Origin: Pontiellaceae bacterium B12219
GTDB lineage: Bacteria > Verrucomicrobiota > Kiritimatiellia > Kiritimatiellales > Pontiellaceae
Direction of reading: 5' to 3'
DNA: 64,000 nt
Assembly (NCBI GenBank): GCA_029432795.1
Contig: JARNMJ010000003.1
Span: 62,001-126,000, forward strand
Shown here: positions 24,276 through 33,695 of the stretch, piece after piece
Layout: each line of letters starts with the position of its first letter
Numbering within the stretch: position 1 is the first letter of the stretch
Position numbers and translations under genes: made by a program
Notes under the pieces: model-generated
Database searches by the model: none
Told to the model about the DNA's origin: nothing
Seen by the model: only the letters and a program-made list of their open reading frames with translations

Positions 24276-24978
24276 AGGCTTTCTCCTGATTTTTCATCCA
24301 TGATTGAGGAACCTTGGAGTTGTGAAATTTCAGGACGCGCTCCCGGCTGGTGCCTATCCCGTGCACAATCTGAATGTAGGATTCGGTTACCCCGGCAATC
24401 TCCCGATCACCACCAACAAAACAGATCAGTCCATAATCGTCACCGCTGGGAAAACGGTGTCGGCCTTGGCTTTGATAGAGCTGTGCTTCCGTCCAGCCAA
24501 GCTCCATGGCTTGATCCCGAATCGCATCTACTTTAGCGACGACGCTTGATTTAACGTCCGCAGAAAATTTAAACGTTTCGTTTTGTGGATAGATCCACCG
24601 TTCCTCCTGAAAATCCTGCGGAGGCTGATAACGGTTTGAGTTGAAATTTTCACAGGCCGTTTTGAGGGCATCCTGCCCGAACATCTCAATGGCATGGTGC
24701 TGAATGGGATTGAAGCGCTCTCGGAGTATGTTCCAGTTTTTGTCTGAGATCCGTTTATTCCGGTGCGCGGACTGAGCGGTCTGCATGCGGGAACGGAGCC
24801 AAGCAAAATAGTCGGGGGTTAACTGACGATAGGTTTGCCCGTCATGGTTAACGTCCTGCTCCTGGAGTGTGAGTACCTGCGCGTTCAAATCGGTAGAAAC
24901 GTACAGCGCCTGCTGCTCGCTATCTTCATCGTGGTCATTGCTAGACCCCAGTAAATGTCGGATGCCTTCGAGAAACAT
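24265..24978 (-). CDS. Unknown prophage protein (237 aa)
   Basis: This 237-aa hydrophilic protein is preceded by CGGAG 6 nt before the ATG and by promoter copy 5 at 28 nt. The first part is acidic. The middle, LTPDYFAWLRSRMQTAQ...NWNILRERFNPIQHHAIEMFG, is helical and resembles hypothetical proteins often found near plasmid/phage replication genes. The C-terminal part has a beta-rich GDDYGLICFVGGDREIAGVTESYIQIV segment. No catalytic motif is recognised. Confidence 0.65.
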   Translation of the reverse strand: MFLEGIRHLLGSSNDHDEDSEQQALYVSTDLNAQVLTLQEQDVNHDGQTYRQLTPDYFAWLRSRMQTAQSAHRNKRISDKNWNILRERFNPIQHHAIEMFGQDALKTACENFNSNRYQPPQDFQEERWIYPQNETFKFSADVKSSVVAKVDAIRDQAMELGWTEAQLYQSQGRHRFPSGDDYGLICFVGGDREIAGVTESYIQIVHGIGTSRERVLKFHNSKVPQSWMKNQEKAYVH

Positions 24979-25006
24979 ACTTTGCTCCGGTGGTTAATAC
25001 TGGTTC

Positions 25007-25038
25007 TTACTTACCGGAAACAGAGGAGGAGTGTCGTA
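25007..25038 (-). promoter_or_regulatory. Prophage bipartite promoter element, copy 5
   Basis: The minus strand reads TACGACAC-N12-TCCGGTAAGTAA, with one change at the edge of the first box (TA for TC). It ends 28 nt before the ATG of the 237-aa gene and sits between that gene and the iteron region. Confidence 0.72.
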
Positions 25039-25070
25039 ATCCCGCCTGTTTTAAAGGGGATAGTCTTATT

Positions 25071-25443
25071 GGCGGGTGTTGGCGGGGGACGGCGGGTGTT
25101 GGGCGGGGGATAAAAAACACAACACCCGCCAGCTGAAAAACGTTGTTATTTGTTTATATTTAAGCAGATATGAATAATAAAAAATGGAGAGGCGGGTGTT
25201 GCGGGGGTTAATTTAGAAAACCCACCATCGTGCGACAGACTTTTTTTCCTCTGTATGCGTATAAGAGAGGGAGAGAGAAAAAACGTGTGATATAGAGGGG
25301 CATAGTTTCCGAAAAAACACCCGCAACACCCGCCAACGAATATAACAGCTTCATTGATAGCTAGATGCCGAGGCGGGGGATCCTTTTTTGTTACCCGCCG
25401 AATACCCGCAACAGATCAGCCCATCACCCGCCAACAAAAAAAG
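25071..25443. other. Candidate replication origin: iteron-like GGCGGGTGTT repeats
   Basis: This noncoding stretch holds exact GGCGGGTGTT at 25071, 25091 and 25191. The complement AACACCCGCC is at 25121 and about 25325. Shorter ACCCGC(C/A)AAC-like variants lie near 25317, 25392, 25404 and 25434. Between them is an AT-rich segment (about 25131-25185) and a purine-rich run (about 25262-25282). Repeats in both orientations, an AT-rich unwinding-type segment and the primase-helicase gene directly alongside match an iteron-type phage or plasmid origin. Which protein binds the repeats is unknown. Confidence 0.6.
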
Positions 25444-25458
25444 CACCCCGAAGGATGC
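25436..25458 (-). terminator. Terminator after the primase-helicase gene
   Basis: On the minus strand GCATCC-TTCG-GGGTGC forms a short hairpin with a stable tetraloop, followed by seven T. It lies 35 bp past the primase-helicase stop. Confidence 0.75.
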
Positions 25459-25492
25459 CCGTTAACAATATTATAATCGTCTATTCAGCATG

Positions 25493-28400
25493 TCATATAA
25501 GCTCAATGGAATACTGCCAGCTTTTCATCTTTTTGTTTTGGGTTCGCTCGATTCTTAGCCCAGCTGATTCGATAATTTCCATGTCGTTGGCGATTCGTTT
25601 ACCCAACTGTGCCGGGGTCTTGAAATCAAACTCCAGGCTGAAGTCCTTACTGATACGCCGGAGCGCAATCAACAGCTGACTGGATGAGAGTCCATCCAGA
25701 TGGTCCCGGTGGGATAATTTGATCTGGTACCGCTCTATAAACGAGCTGAGATGATTGCTCCGTTCTCCAGAGAAGGTGGCTTTTTCATCCAGCTCGACCG
25801 CATTTTTGTATGCCTTGAATAGTGCGTGCAAGGCCGTCGCAATATGATTTGAATCCCGAGCCGTAGCTTGAGTCGCCTCGTTCAGGCTTTTTATTTGTTG
25901 AACAAACTCTGGCCGGACCTCAGACAATGCCTGCTCCCGCTCTTCGGCAGAATCATTGGAAAGCATCATCAGATACATCAGGCTGAGATATTCATTGCAG
26001 CGGCGTTTATCGTGATCGCCTAACGCTCCGAGCAATAGCTCCATAGTTTTTGAACGCTTACCATCCCGGATCATCGCCAACACCTCGCTGGTTCGTTTCA
26101 TGAGGGCCGAAAGGATCAGGTCGCGATTCTTTTGAATGGCCGCAATGATCTCCGACTCAATAAAACAGGCGTTCGTTTGGTTCTTCCGTTCAAAGTTGAT
26201 GACAAAGCTGCGCGACTGGATTTCAGATAGCTCCCCGCAAAGCGGTTCAATACCGGTCGTATTGAGCAGGCACTTGGTGCGCTCCGATACCGTTTCGCTA
26301 TCGGTTCCTCCTTTTCGCTTTTCCTTTGCTATGCCGGTGATACTGGTGAGCATGAATGTCGTCAGCTCCTCGGTCATCTGTTTGACCTCGATGTTGTCGA
26401 GTGCGATCAGTGGGTTCTTCGTGCCATCGGTATAGTTGGCGGCATCGGTCGCTTTCTTGTGCTGCGGGTCTCCGTAGAGGAGTGTAGAGATCAGTTTGCT
26501 TGCCGTGGTCTTTCCGGACCCGGCGGAACCCTCGAAGCGGGTCATTGGTTTGGTGCCGGAAAAATCAATCAGCAGAAAACAGCTCATCCACGACATGATG
26601 AGATAGCGGTCGTCCGGTGAGCAGGTCAGATTATGGAAAATAAGATCAATCAGCAGGCGGTCGGCTTCCTCTACATCTGCGTCGGACATGAATTTGATCG
26701 GCTTCATTTTCTGTGATCCGTCGAGAATCACACCGTCGGCGTTTCCGCCATTCTTCATGACCTCAATACCATCCGGTGTGATCTTTACGATTTCCTGCGC
26801 TTCATTGTTGAGGTTGAAATAAACGGCATGCTTGGAAATATCGGAATGGAGCCATGAAAAATGGTCGCGCCGTTCGCCTTTGATCAGCGCGAGAGTCGGC
26901 AGCACGTCAAAGAAGATGCGTCCGCCATTGTTGGTTGGAACAAGGCCGGTCATTTTATAAATCATCGATGCAAAATGACGTTTGCGCCCACGGTCCGATG
27001 AATCCATCCAATAGATAGAGTTATCGTAATACATGAACGGCTCTTTAGCCAAGGTATAGAAAAACTGACCGCTATGTTCGGAGAACCATTCAAAGGCAGC
27101 TTCGGCGGCTTGGGTATAATCAGCGGATCCAGTTGCCAGCTCTGAATCAAAAAGAGCTTCCTGAATCCGAGCCTTGCAGGAACCTGGAGTAATGCCGCTC
27201 AGACGTTTTGCCCGTTTTTCAGCTTCTGTCTCTGACTTCTTTCGATTGCGAGACACCTGCCGGATCTCTTCTTTCAGGGCGGCCAGCGGAACGGTTTTAT
27301 TGATCCGCGTATGGATCTGTTTCAGCAAACGATCCTGCTTTAACGGCGAGTGGGCGGCGACTTCGGCCAGAATTGGCTCTAGCAGGCGATCCCGCTCTGA
27401 TTCCGACATGTCGTCCGGTAGGTTTTGAATGCCCAACTCAACCGGCGTACAGGCCGACGCGAGCAATGCTTCAAAATCGGAAGATCCTTTTCCTGATGCA
27501 AAGTAGTCGTTCGCATCGATCTTTGCCTGCGCTAATAAAGCCTTGGCTTCACGCACCTCCTCATCCGACCGACCGGCCAGCAATTTGATCAGCTCTTTGG
27601 GGCCGACTGCAGTCGTTAAATTGTAGCGTTCCCGCAATGCAGACCGAGCCAGCGTCTGCGATTCGTTCAGCGGGATCGTTACCACCTTTGTTTCGATCTG
27701 GTGCTTGGCCAGCGTGCGTGCGGTAATCAGTGCACCGTTCAATCCGGCTTCGGAGATCTCGTTGTCCTGACAGATATAGACCGTTTTGATCTCGCGCATT
27801 TTTGGAATCAACCGCTTCCAGTCTTCTCCGCGAATCCGAACAGTTACCGGTGAAATAACCGGGAATCCTTGCTGCATGAGGGCAATGCAATCCGTCACGC
27901 CCTCGGTGATAATGATCCGCTCAGGTTTGCTCAGGAGAGCATCTTCATTAAAGAGGACGGCGTTATTGATAAACGGTGCGATGGTCGGGCGCTGATGCTC
28001 ATCGTAAACTGGGAGCTTCTTATATTTTCCCTGTTCCCATTTATTGTTGGGCGTCTTTGGTGTTTTGCGCCCAATCATGAACACGACTCGTCCACGGCTC
28101 CAGTACGGGAAAATCATCCGCTTTTCAAAAAAGGGAACCAGCCCGTCCTGCGATGTGGTACGGAAGGCTCCGGTGGCAGCGAGTTCGCGTTTGGTAAATT
28201 TCTGGTCACCGGACAACAGGTGCGCCATTACGCCGGTGTTGTCGGCAAAGCCGATCTGCAGGGCATCAATGGTTTCATCGCTGATCGCATACTTAGATTT
28301 CAGCCACTCCATTGCGTCCGGATTGGATTTCAGTTGCTGGTGATAAAACGCGGCTAACGTCGAGAGCGCATCCTTCACACGCAGCTCGTGGGCGCGTTCT

Positions 28401-28792
28401 TTTTCCAACTGCTCTAATCGTTCTGGCGACAGGCCATAGCCCGAAAGCGGCGGAAGCCCGGCCTTTCCAGCAAGGAAATCGCGGGCATTCTTATGGCTCT
28501 CGGGCATGGGGCCGGATTGACCGGCGGTGACAGTGCCGTACAAAACAAACTCCGCCAGCTGCAGCACGTCGCCGCCCACACCGCATCCGAAACAATACCA
28601 GCCCTGTTTATCGAGCATGATATGCAGCGAACGCCGAGACTGACTTTGATGATGCGGACAATCACACAGGATACTTTGCTTCGTTTCCTGCGTGATCCGT
28701 CCGGACAGCAACTCACGGGCAATATCGCCAATATCGACTTCGGTAATTTGACGATAATATTCGCGAATATTATCAGCCGTACCTGAACTCAT
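25493..28792 (-). CDS. Phage primase-helicase (CHC2 zinc finger, TOPRIM, P-loop helicase)
   Basis: This 1099-aa protein has an N-terminal CHC2-type zinc finger (CPHH ... WYCFGCGVGGDVLQL, residues about 44-80) and a DnaG-like catalytic core. TOPRIM (RIIITEGVTDCIALMQ, near residue 289, with YICQDNE) comes next. Following a linker, a helicase-type P-loop domain has GSAGSGKTTASKL near residue 759 and Walker B-like IALDNIE. It would unwind DNA and make primers at the phage origin, which probably lies just downstream. The ATG overlaps the RecD-like gene stop by 4 nt. It is the last gene of the replication operon. Confidence 0.9.
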   Translation of the reverse strand: MSSGTADNIREYYRQITEVDIGDIARELLSGRITQETKQSILCDCPHHQSQSRRSLHIMLDKQGWYCFGCGVGGDVLQLAEFVLYGTVTAGQSGPMPESHKNARDFLAGKAGLPPLSGYGLSPERLEQLEKERAHELRVKDALSTLAAFYHQQLKSNPDAMEWLKSKYAISDETIDALQIGFADNTGVMAHLLSGDQKFTKRELAATGAFRTTSQDGLVPFFEKRMIFPYWSRGRVVFMIGRKTPKTPNNKWEQGKYKKLPVYDEHQRPTIAPFINNAVLFNEDALLSKPERIIITEGVTDCIALMQQGFPVISPVTVRIRGEDWKRLIPKMREIKTVYICQDNEISEAGLNGALITARTLAKHQIETKVVTIPLNESQTLARSALRERYNLTTAVGPKELIKLLAGRSDEEVREAKALLAQAKIDANDYFASGKGSSDFEALLASACTPVELGIQNLPDDMSESERDRLLEPILAEVAAHSPLKQDRLLKQIHTRINKTVPLAALKEEIRQVSRNRKKSETEAEKRAKRLSGITPGSCKARIQEALFDSELATGSADYTQAAEAAFEWFSEHSGQFFYTLAKEPFMYYDNSIYWMDSSDRGRKRHFASMIYKMTGLVPTNNGGRIFFDVLPTLALIKGERRDHFSWLHSDISKHAVYFNLNNEAQEIVKITPDGIEVMKNGGNADGVILDGSQKMKPIKFMSDADVEEADRLLIDLIFHNLTCSPDDRYLIMSWMSCFLLIDFSGTKPMTRFEGSAGSGKTTASKLISTLLYGDPQHKKATDAANYTDGTKNPLIALDNIEVKQMTEELTTFMLTSITGIAKEKRKGGTDSETVSERTKCLLNTTGIEPLCGELSEIQSRSFVINFERKNQTNACFIESEIIAAIQKNRDLILSALMKRTSEVLAMIRDGKRSKTMELLLGALGDHDKRRCNEYLSLMYLMMLSNDSAEEREQALSEVRPEFVQQIKSLNEATQATARDSNHIATALHALFKAYKNAVELDEKATFSGERSNHLSSFIERYQIKLSHRDHLDGLSSSQLLIALRRISKDFSLEFDFKTPAQLGKRIANDMEIIESAGLRIERTQNKKMKSWQYSIELI

Positions 28793-30990
28793 TGAGCCAC
28801 CTCCAATGCGGCTGGATTCAGCAGAATGGAGAGGAATGTTTTGCGTTCATCGACCTGTGATTTCTTCGCACAGTTTCTGACGCCCCAATGATCGCCGATA
28901 ATGATGGCCGTCTTCTTTGCACGGGTGACGCCGGTATAAAACAGGTTCCGGTGGTGCATAAAAGAATGCATCTTATGAACGAGCAATACAGCGCATGGGA
29001 ATTCCGATCCCTGGACTTTGTGAAAACTCAGTGCATAGGCGAGCTGAATGTCCTTCAGGTTGGGCGAACCTTTTTCAATCTCCACGGCCACACCGTCAAA
29101 ATCAACCAGCAACGTGCCGTTGGGCAAAACGTCCAGCACATACCCAATGGAGCCGTTCATCACATTGAGATCATAGTTGTTCCGAGTCTGGATTACCTTG
29201 TCGTGTTTGAATAGAGGCGGTTTGCGTTTGGGCGGTATCGGCGGAACAATTACATTCCAGAATTTCTTCTGAATGAGACGCTGTAGCTCTTCATTCAAAA
29301 CCTGCGTACCAAGCGGGCCTTTATGCGTGGGGGTTAAAACCTGGACTTCTTTTACGAGGTCAAATCCCAGTTCATCCAATCGCGTCGAAAATAGGCTGAG
29401 CAGGAAACGACGGGCTTCGGATGGATCGGTGAATTTGTCAGCCAGATACCAGTCCCGGCATTCCTTCGATTTTGCATCGCTGGTTTTGCGGACCTCTCCG
29501 TTCAATATCGCGATGCTATTTTCTTTCAGCACTCCGGCCTGACGTACCACCTTATCGAGAATGACCGTCGGGATCGCCCGGGTCTGAATCAGGTCTCGTA
29601 GAACATTGCCCGGCCCAACCGGAGGGAGCTGATTGTGATCCCCGACGATAATAATAGCGGTGCGCGATGCATCAACCGCCTGAATCAAATGCCATGCAAG
29701 CGATACATCCACCATGGAAAATTCATCGATAATCAGCCAATCGGCATCAATCGGATTGTCCCGGTTCCGGGCGAACTCTTTACCGTCATAGCCCAGCAGG
29801 CGATGGATGGTGGTTCCCTGACGGCCACTGACTTCTTCCAGACGTTTGGCTGCTTTACCGGTCGGCGCAGTCAATACCACTTCCAAATCACACTCTTCGC
29901 AGATCGCATTGATTGCGGCCACCGTGAAACTCTTACCCGATCCAGCGCCCCCGGAAATCAGACTGATTGAGTTGCGCAAGGCCAGCTCTACAGCCTCAAA
30001 CTGCTTATCATTCAGCGTTTCGCATTGGCGAAGAATGATGGTTTTCAGATCCTTCTCCACCCCGAAGTGCGGATTGGGTTTGGTGGCCCGCTTAAAGAAG
30101 TCTGCCAGTTCCCGCTCCATCTTGAGGATTTCGGGCAAGGCAACCACAAACCGGCCACCGATTGAATCGCAGACCAGCAGGTTTTCATGAATCAACTGAT
30201 CCAATGCGGTTTCAATTCGATCCCGGCTATCAAAGCAATCCATCACCAACAGGAGATTGGACTGATCAAGCAGCTCCTCGTATTCCACCCAGCAGTTCCC
30301 TTGATCAAGCGCGTCTTTTACACAATAGATGATTCCGGCTCGAACGCGGGGCGGATGGTCTTTTGGTGTGCCGAGCTGGCGGGCAATCTTGTCTACCTTC
30401 TTAAAGCCGAAGCCGCGCAGTTCCCGAATCAGAATATATGGGTCGGCCTTCAGCACATCGAGCGCATTGCCTCCCAGCTTATCCACGAGCGTCGTGACCT
30501 GATGGTGGGTCAGACCGAAGGCGGAAAGCCATGCCAATACGGCGTTGACGCTCCGGTTCTTCGCCCATTCTTCCTGCAGACGCTCGACGGCCTCAATGGA
30601 GACTCTCGCTTCCGTAGCGATGCGTACCGGTTCAGCCATCAACGTGGCTTCAAAATTATCACCGAAGGCCTCAACGATACGTCGGGCCTTGGCCGGGCCG
30701 ATGCCTTTAATCTCCGGATGGTTGGCCAGATAATGAATAAGCCCGTCCTGATCCAAGTCCAAGTCGTGCTCCATCATTTCCACCTTAAACTGGCGACCAA
30801 ACTTCGGATGCGTTGCCCATTCTCCAACAAAAACAACAGGCTGCTCTTCCTGCGCAAACAGGTTTCCAGCGAACTGCACGGCATCGCCGCTGTCCGTCAG
30901 CATTCGACCGGCTGAAAATTTCGGCCCAGCAAAATATACTTTTTCTATACGTCCCCGGAGTCTGACGGGGGTTTTTCTTTTTCGTGGCAT
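28789..30990 (-). CDS. RecD2-like superfamily 1 DNA helicase
   Basis: I start at ATG 30990 (MPRKRKTPVRLRG) with GGAGG 8 nt upstream, giving 733 aa. A frame opening at 31062 is only an extension. An OB-like N-terminus and helix-hairpin-helix segments (HPEIKGIGPAKARRIVEAFGD) come first. Then Walker A GGAGSGKSFTV near residue 348, Walker B WLIIDEFSMVD, GDHNQLPPVG, the 2B-type YALSFHKVQGSEFP and final TGVTRAKK motifs follow. This is the RecD2/TraA order. It is a 5'-3' helicase for replication or recombination. The start overlaps the ERCC4 gene by 46 nt. Confidence 0.9.
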   Translation of the reverse strand: MPRKRKTPVRLRGRIEKVYFAGPKFSAGRMLTDSGDAVQFAGNLFAQEEQPVVFVGEWATHPKFGRQFKVEMMEHDLDLDQDGLIHYLANHPEIKGIGPAKARRIVEAFGDNFEATLMAEPVRIATEARVSIEAVERLQEEWAKNRSVNAVLAWLSAFGLTHHQVTTLVDKLGGNALDVLKADPYILIRELRGFGFKKVDKIARQLGTPKDHPPRVRAGIIYCVKDALDQGNCWVEYEELLDQSNLLLVMDCFDSRDRIETALDQLIHENLLVCDSIGGRFVVALPEILKMERELADFFKRATKPNPHFGVEKDLKTIILRQCETLNDKQFEAVELALRNSISLISGGAGSGKSFTVAAINAICEECDLEVVLTAPTGKAAKRLEEVSGRQGTTIHRLLGYDGKEFARNRDNPIDADWLIIDEFSMVDVSLAWHLIQAVDASRTAIIIVGDHNQLPPVGPGNVLRDLIQTRAIPTVILDKVVRQAGVLKENSIAILNGEVRKTSDAKSKECRDWYLADKFTDPSEARRFLLSLFSTRLDELGFDLVKEVQVLTPTHKGPLGTQVLNEELQRLIQKKFWNVIVPPIPPKRKPPLFKHDKVIQTRNNYDLNVMNGSIGYVLDVLPNGTLLVDFDGVAVEIEKGSPNLKDIQLAYALSFHKVQGSEFPCAVLLVHKMHSFMHHRNLFYTGVTRAKKTAIIIGDHWGVRNCAKKSQVDERKTFLSILLNPAALEVAQ

Positions 30991-31406
30991 GGAGCAAACC
31001 TCCGGTAAAATCGGGATAAAAAAGTTTCGGTGAAAAGGCAAGAGGCCTGCCGGTCCGAGCAAAAGTAGACCGGCACACCGAAGTCGATAATGATGGAGGC
31101 AATGGTTCCCGCGAGGGCGTTGGGATGCACGTCGCTCAAATAACGCCCTTCGAGCAGATCGCGAAAGTTCCCTTCGACAACCACACAGGCTGCGTCATAA
31201 TCACGAAGCTTCTGCAGTTCCTTGTGAAAGCGTTTGCGCCCGCGAACGACGGTGGAAACAAAATCAGCCATCGATTTGCGCTCCACAGCCACCCGGTCTT
31301 CAAAGCCTTCAAGGGAATAATCGCCCGCCTCCAGTTTCCGGCGAATAGAGGGAGCAGAGAAAGAATATCCCTCTTGCTCCCTCGTATCGATTACAACGGT
31401 CATCAT
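30945..31406 (-). CDS. ERCC4-type nuclease
   Basis: This 153-aa protein carries the ERCC4/XPF nuclease signature: VVIDTREQE at the start, AGDYSLEGF (GDY), then AVERKSMADFVSTV, the V-E-R-K-S core. It continues CVVVEGNFRDLL and GVPVYFCSD, as in this fold. The family cuts branched or flapped DNA. It sits between the SSB-like and RecD-like genes, in a recombination block, and overlaps the latter by 46 nt. The length is that of a minimal stand-alone nuclease, as found in phages and archaea. Confidence 0.88.
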   Translation of the reverse strand: MMTVVIDTREQEGYSFSAPSIRRKLEAGDYSLEGFEDRVAVERKSMADFVSTVVRGRKRFHKELQKLRDYDAACVVVEGNFRDLLEGRYLSDVHPNALAGTIASIIIDFGVPVYFCSDRQASCLFTETFLSRFYRRFAPCHEKEKPPSDSGDV

Positions 31407-31409
31407 GGC

Positions 31410-31883
31410 CTAAAACGGGATCATGTCGTTTACGTCCTGACCGTCCGCCGAACCGGTTGTATCGCTTTCATCCAACACAATGCGTCGGTTGAAATAGATA
31501 TTCTCGAATTCGTTTTTCGTGCGCTTGGTCACTTCGAGGCCAACATCCAGCAGGGACTCCAGTTTGCCCGAAAGCTCCGACAACTTTTCAATCTGAAGAC
31601 CGCAGGTGTAGAGATCCTGTTTCAGCCATTTCACATTGTCTTTACTGGCGATCACGTTATTGCGCCACAGCAGACGGCCTTTATGGGCCGGACCGAGAAT
31701 CTTCAACGCCCACTTCAGCATCGGATTGCCGGATGTCTCTGAGCGGGTCAGCTCAACGCGATCCACTTTGACCTGATATTTCCCGTCTGGAATCTCGTCG
31801 AATTCCTTCTCTTCAACATCTGCCGTTTCAAAGTCGTCATCAAACTGCGCGAGGTCGAGATCGTCATTTTCATTCCAGCTCAT
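31410..31883 (-). CDS. Single-strand-binding-like protein (DUF669 type)
   Basis: This 157-aa protein has an acidic N-terminus and an OB-like core (DGKYQVKVDRVELTRSETSGNPMLKWALKILG ... GRLLWRNNVI, then LDVGLEVTKRTKNEFENIYF). It ends in an acidic tail, DVNDMIPF, which mimics the SSB C-terminal peptide (DDDIPF) that recruits partners. DUF669-type phage proteins with this pattern sit next to Sak4-like ATPases and nucleases, as here. It likely coats single-stranded phage DNA. Confidence 0.85.
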   Translation of the reverse strand: MSWNENDDLDLAQFDDDFETADVEEKEFDEIPDGKYQVKVDRVELTRSETSGNPMLKWALKILGPAHKGRLLWRNNVIASKDNVKWLKQDLYTCGLQIEKLSELSGKLESLLDVGLEVTKRTKNEFENIYFNRRIVLDESDTTGSADGQDVNDMIPF

Positions 31884-31885
31884 TA

Positions 31886-32629
31886 TTATTTCTCCTTGGA
31901 TTTAGCGGTTTCTTTTACGGTGGGCTTGGGAGCGCTCGTCGCGGCAAACGCCTCCATAAAGGATGGGAAGTCGAGCGGGATTACTTCCGGCAGCATTCCG
32001 GTACGGTCACCTGCGTCATAGTTGGGGCTGGGTTTCGTTCGCATCACCCGTTGGTGGATAGGCTTGCTGTTTTCTCCGACCTTGGTTTCAAGATCACAAA
32101 ACAGAATCAAGTCGACCAATCCGGTCAGCAGTTTGCGGGCTTTGTCCGGAAGCGTTGGCATGATACGCGTGTGTTTACCGGTACGCGTTTCAATCTCGCG
32201 CTCCTGTGAATGCGAAATGAGAATCAGGCCATACGGAAGGAACGCCAGTTTGTTAATGACCCGCTGAAACTCATTGTTGATCAGCGCATAGCCCTTGCCG
32301 AAACCGAGGTCGGACTCGTGCTCAATCTGGAATTTTTTACATACATAGTCGGCGCACATGCGATAGGCATTATCGACCGTATCAATGATGATGGTTTTGA
32401 AATCGTGTTTTCCTTCCGCAATTTCGGCGCAGGCCTGCAGTAGGTCATCCCAACAGGTGATCGGGGCTTCGAACACCTCAAGGGAGTTCAGTCCCGGCTC
32501 GGTTGCAAGGAACAGGGCGTTTTCGGCATGGGAGCACCACGTTGACTTCCCGATTTTGCTCGGTCCGTAGACCAAGGCGGTCAGGTTATGCAGGCTTGCT
32601 TTCGGTTTTGTTTTGCTTTGAGGAAGCAT
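31886..32629 (-). CDS. Sak4-like RecA-fold ATPase (phage recombination)
   Basis: This 247-aa protein has the short P-loop ATPase pattern of Sak4/phage nucleotide-binding proteins (AAA_24). Walker A is GPSKIGKSTW near residue 21, then FLATEPGLNSLEVF. Walker B is IIIDTVDNAYRM near residue 78, and LPYGLILISHSQERE follows. It probably helps load strand-exchange or annealing activities on ssDNA with the SSB-like protein next to it. The C-terminal tail is Lys/Thr-rich. 31 bp separate it from the nuclease gene upstream. Confidence 0.88.
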   Translation of the reverse strand: MLPQSKTKPKASLHNLTALVYGPSKIGKSTWCSHAENALFLATEPGLNSLEVFEAPITCWDDLLQACAEIAEGKHDFKTIIIDTVDNAYRMCADYVCKKFQIEHESDLGFGKGYALINNEFQRVINKLAFLPYGLILISHSQEREIETRTGKHTRIMPTLPDKARKLLTGLVDLILFCDLETKVGENSKPIHQRVMRTKPSPNYDAGDRTGMLPEVIPLDFPSFMEAFAATSAPKPTVKETAKSKEK

Positions 32630-32660
32630 AGTTATCTCCTTCGGTTAATGATGTTGCGGG

Positions 32661-33695
32661 TTAAAAAACAGGGTTCTGCGGATCCGACTTCGGTGCATCG
32701 CTTTTCGGCTCTGTCCGGAGTTCCTCATGCGGGCGGACCTCCTCGAAGCAGTTCTCGATAACGTTGGGGTTTTCGCCACTACGGCAAAGCGGGTAGTAAG
32801 GACAGGCCCGGCCATACTGAAAACAAAAGGCGGTGTTTCGATAAAATGTGTTTCGGCGGCGAGCATCGAGCATCGCTTTGGACAGCTCCCATAGCTCACT
32901 GCGCAGCTCGGTAAATTGATCGCGGGAAAGGTATAGCTCCTCGCGATGGAACATGCCCGGATCGTCATACTTCGCCCTGAGCCGCGCCTGAAAGGCCTCA
33001 TCTGTTTCCGGCATCTTGCGTTTTGCGCTGCTTTTTCCAGTCTTAGATTTGGCGATCAGTTCGGCACGCCGAGTTTCAAACTCTGCTTCGGTTTCACCTT
33101 TGCTCTGGCGCAGTTTTGCTTTAACCAGCACGTTGTAAATGATGCCTGTGATTTTGATGCCAAGCGTCTGCTCCAGGTACCACGCATAAAGAATGATCTG
33201 AAAGTCCGTCCAGAGTCGTTCCAAGTAAGCGGCATCAACCTGCGCAGCGGTTTTATGCTCCAACAGGAAATACTGACCATCCTGAATCACCAGCCCGTCA
33301 ACCTTGCCCGCCAGCACAAAACTGCGGGAAGCAGCGTTGGTATCCGGATTGATAATGGAGCCTTCAAAGGTTTCTTCCAGCGCCTGAACATCGAATCCCT
33401 CTGTGGCGTACCGTTCCGAATAGGAGGTCATCATTGCGGTAGCCAAATGCCAGTCCGCTAATTGTTTATCGTCCTTTATGCGGTCGGCATACGTGCGGTC
33501 GATATGCTCAATCACCTTTTCAAGTTCGCGCTCGCCGTGCCAAATCTCAAGGCAGTCGTGAATCACGGATCCGAAAGCCATATTGTGGTCTTTTTCTAAT
33601 GGGACGAGATTGCGAAGGTAGCGGTATTCACAGGCCTTTCGGCAGTTGCGGAACATGCGCCACATCGAATAGGTAGTGATCATCGGCTTATTCAT
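32661..33695 (-). CDS. PD-(D/E)XK nuclease of RecB/Cas4 type
   Basis: This 344-aa protein starts TYSMWRMFRNCRKACEYRYL, the common RecB-nuclease N-terminus (SQLs...C..ky.y). It has SVIHDCLEIWHG (the GxxxH motif), KVDGLVIQDGQYFLLEHKT (D-x-E-x-K core) and QIILYAWYLEQTLG. The C-terminus carries clustered Cys (CFQYGRACPYYPLC ... ENCFEE), which with the N-terminal Cys could bind an iron-sulfur cluster as in AddB/Cas4. It would degrade or resect DNA in phage recombination. The stop is just before a short intergenic gap, and the start overlaps the 104-aa gene stop. Confidence 0.88.
   Translation of the reverse strand: MNKPMITTYSMWRMFRNCRKACEYRYLRNLVPLEKDHNMAFGSVIHDCLEIWHGERELEKVIEHIDRTYADRIKDDKQLADWHLATAMMTSYSERYATEGFDVQALEETFEGSIINPDTNAASRSFVLAGKVDGLVIQDGQYFLLEHKTAAQVDAAYLERLWTDFQIILYAWYLEQTLGIKITGIIYNVLVKAKLRQSKGETEAEFETRRAELIAKSKTGKSSAKRKMPETDEAFQARLRAKYDDPGMFHREELYLSRDQFTELRSELWELSKAMLDARRRNTFYRNTAFCFQYGRACPYYPLCRSGENPNVIENCFEEVRPHEELRTEPKSDAPKSDPQNPVF

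Noticed and set aside
25071-25443. CRISPR array reading of the GGCGGGTGTT repeats
   Set aside because: Repeats are short, in both orientations and irregularly spaced; no cas genes nearby.
27415-27432. Further copy of the bipartite element (TCCGGTAGG near CCGACAT)
   Set aside because: The boxes are only 4 bases apart and lie inside the primase gene.
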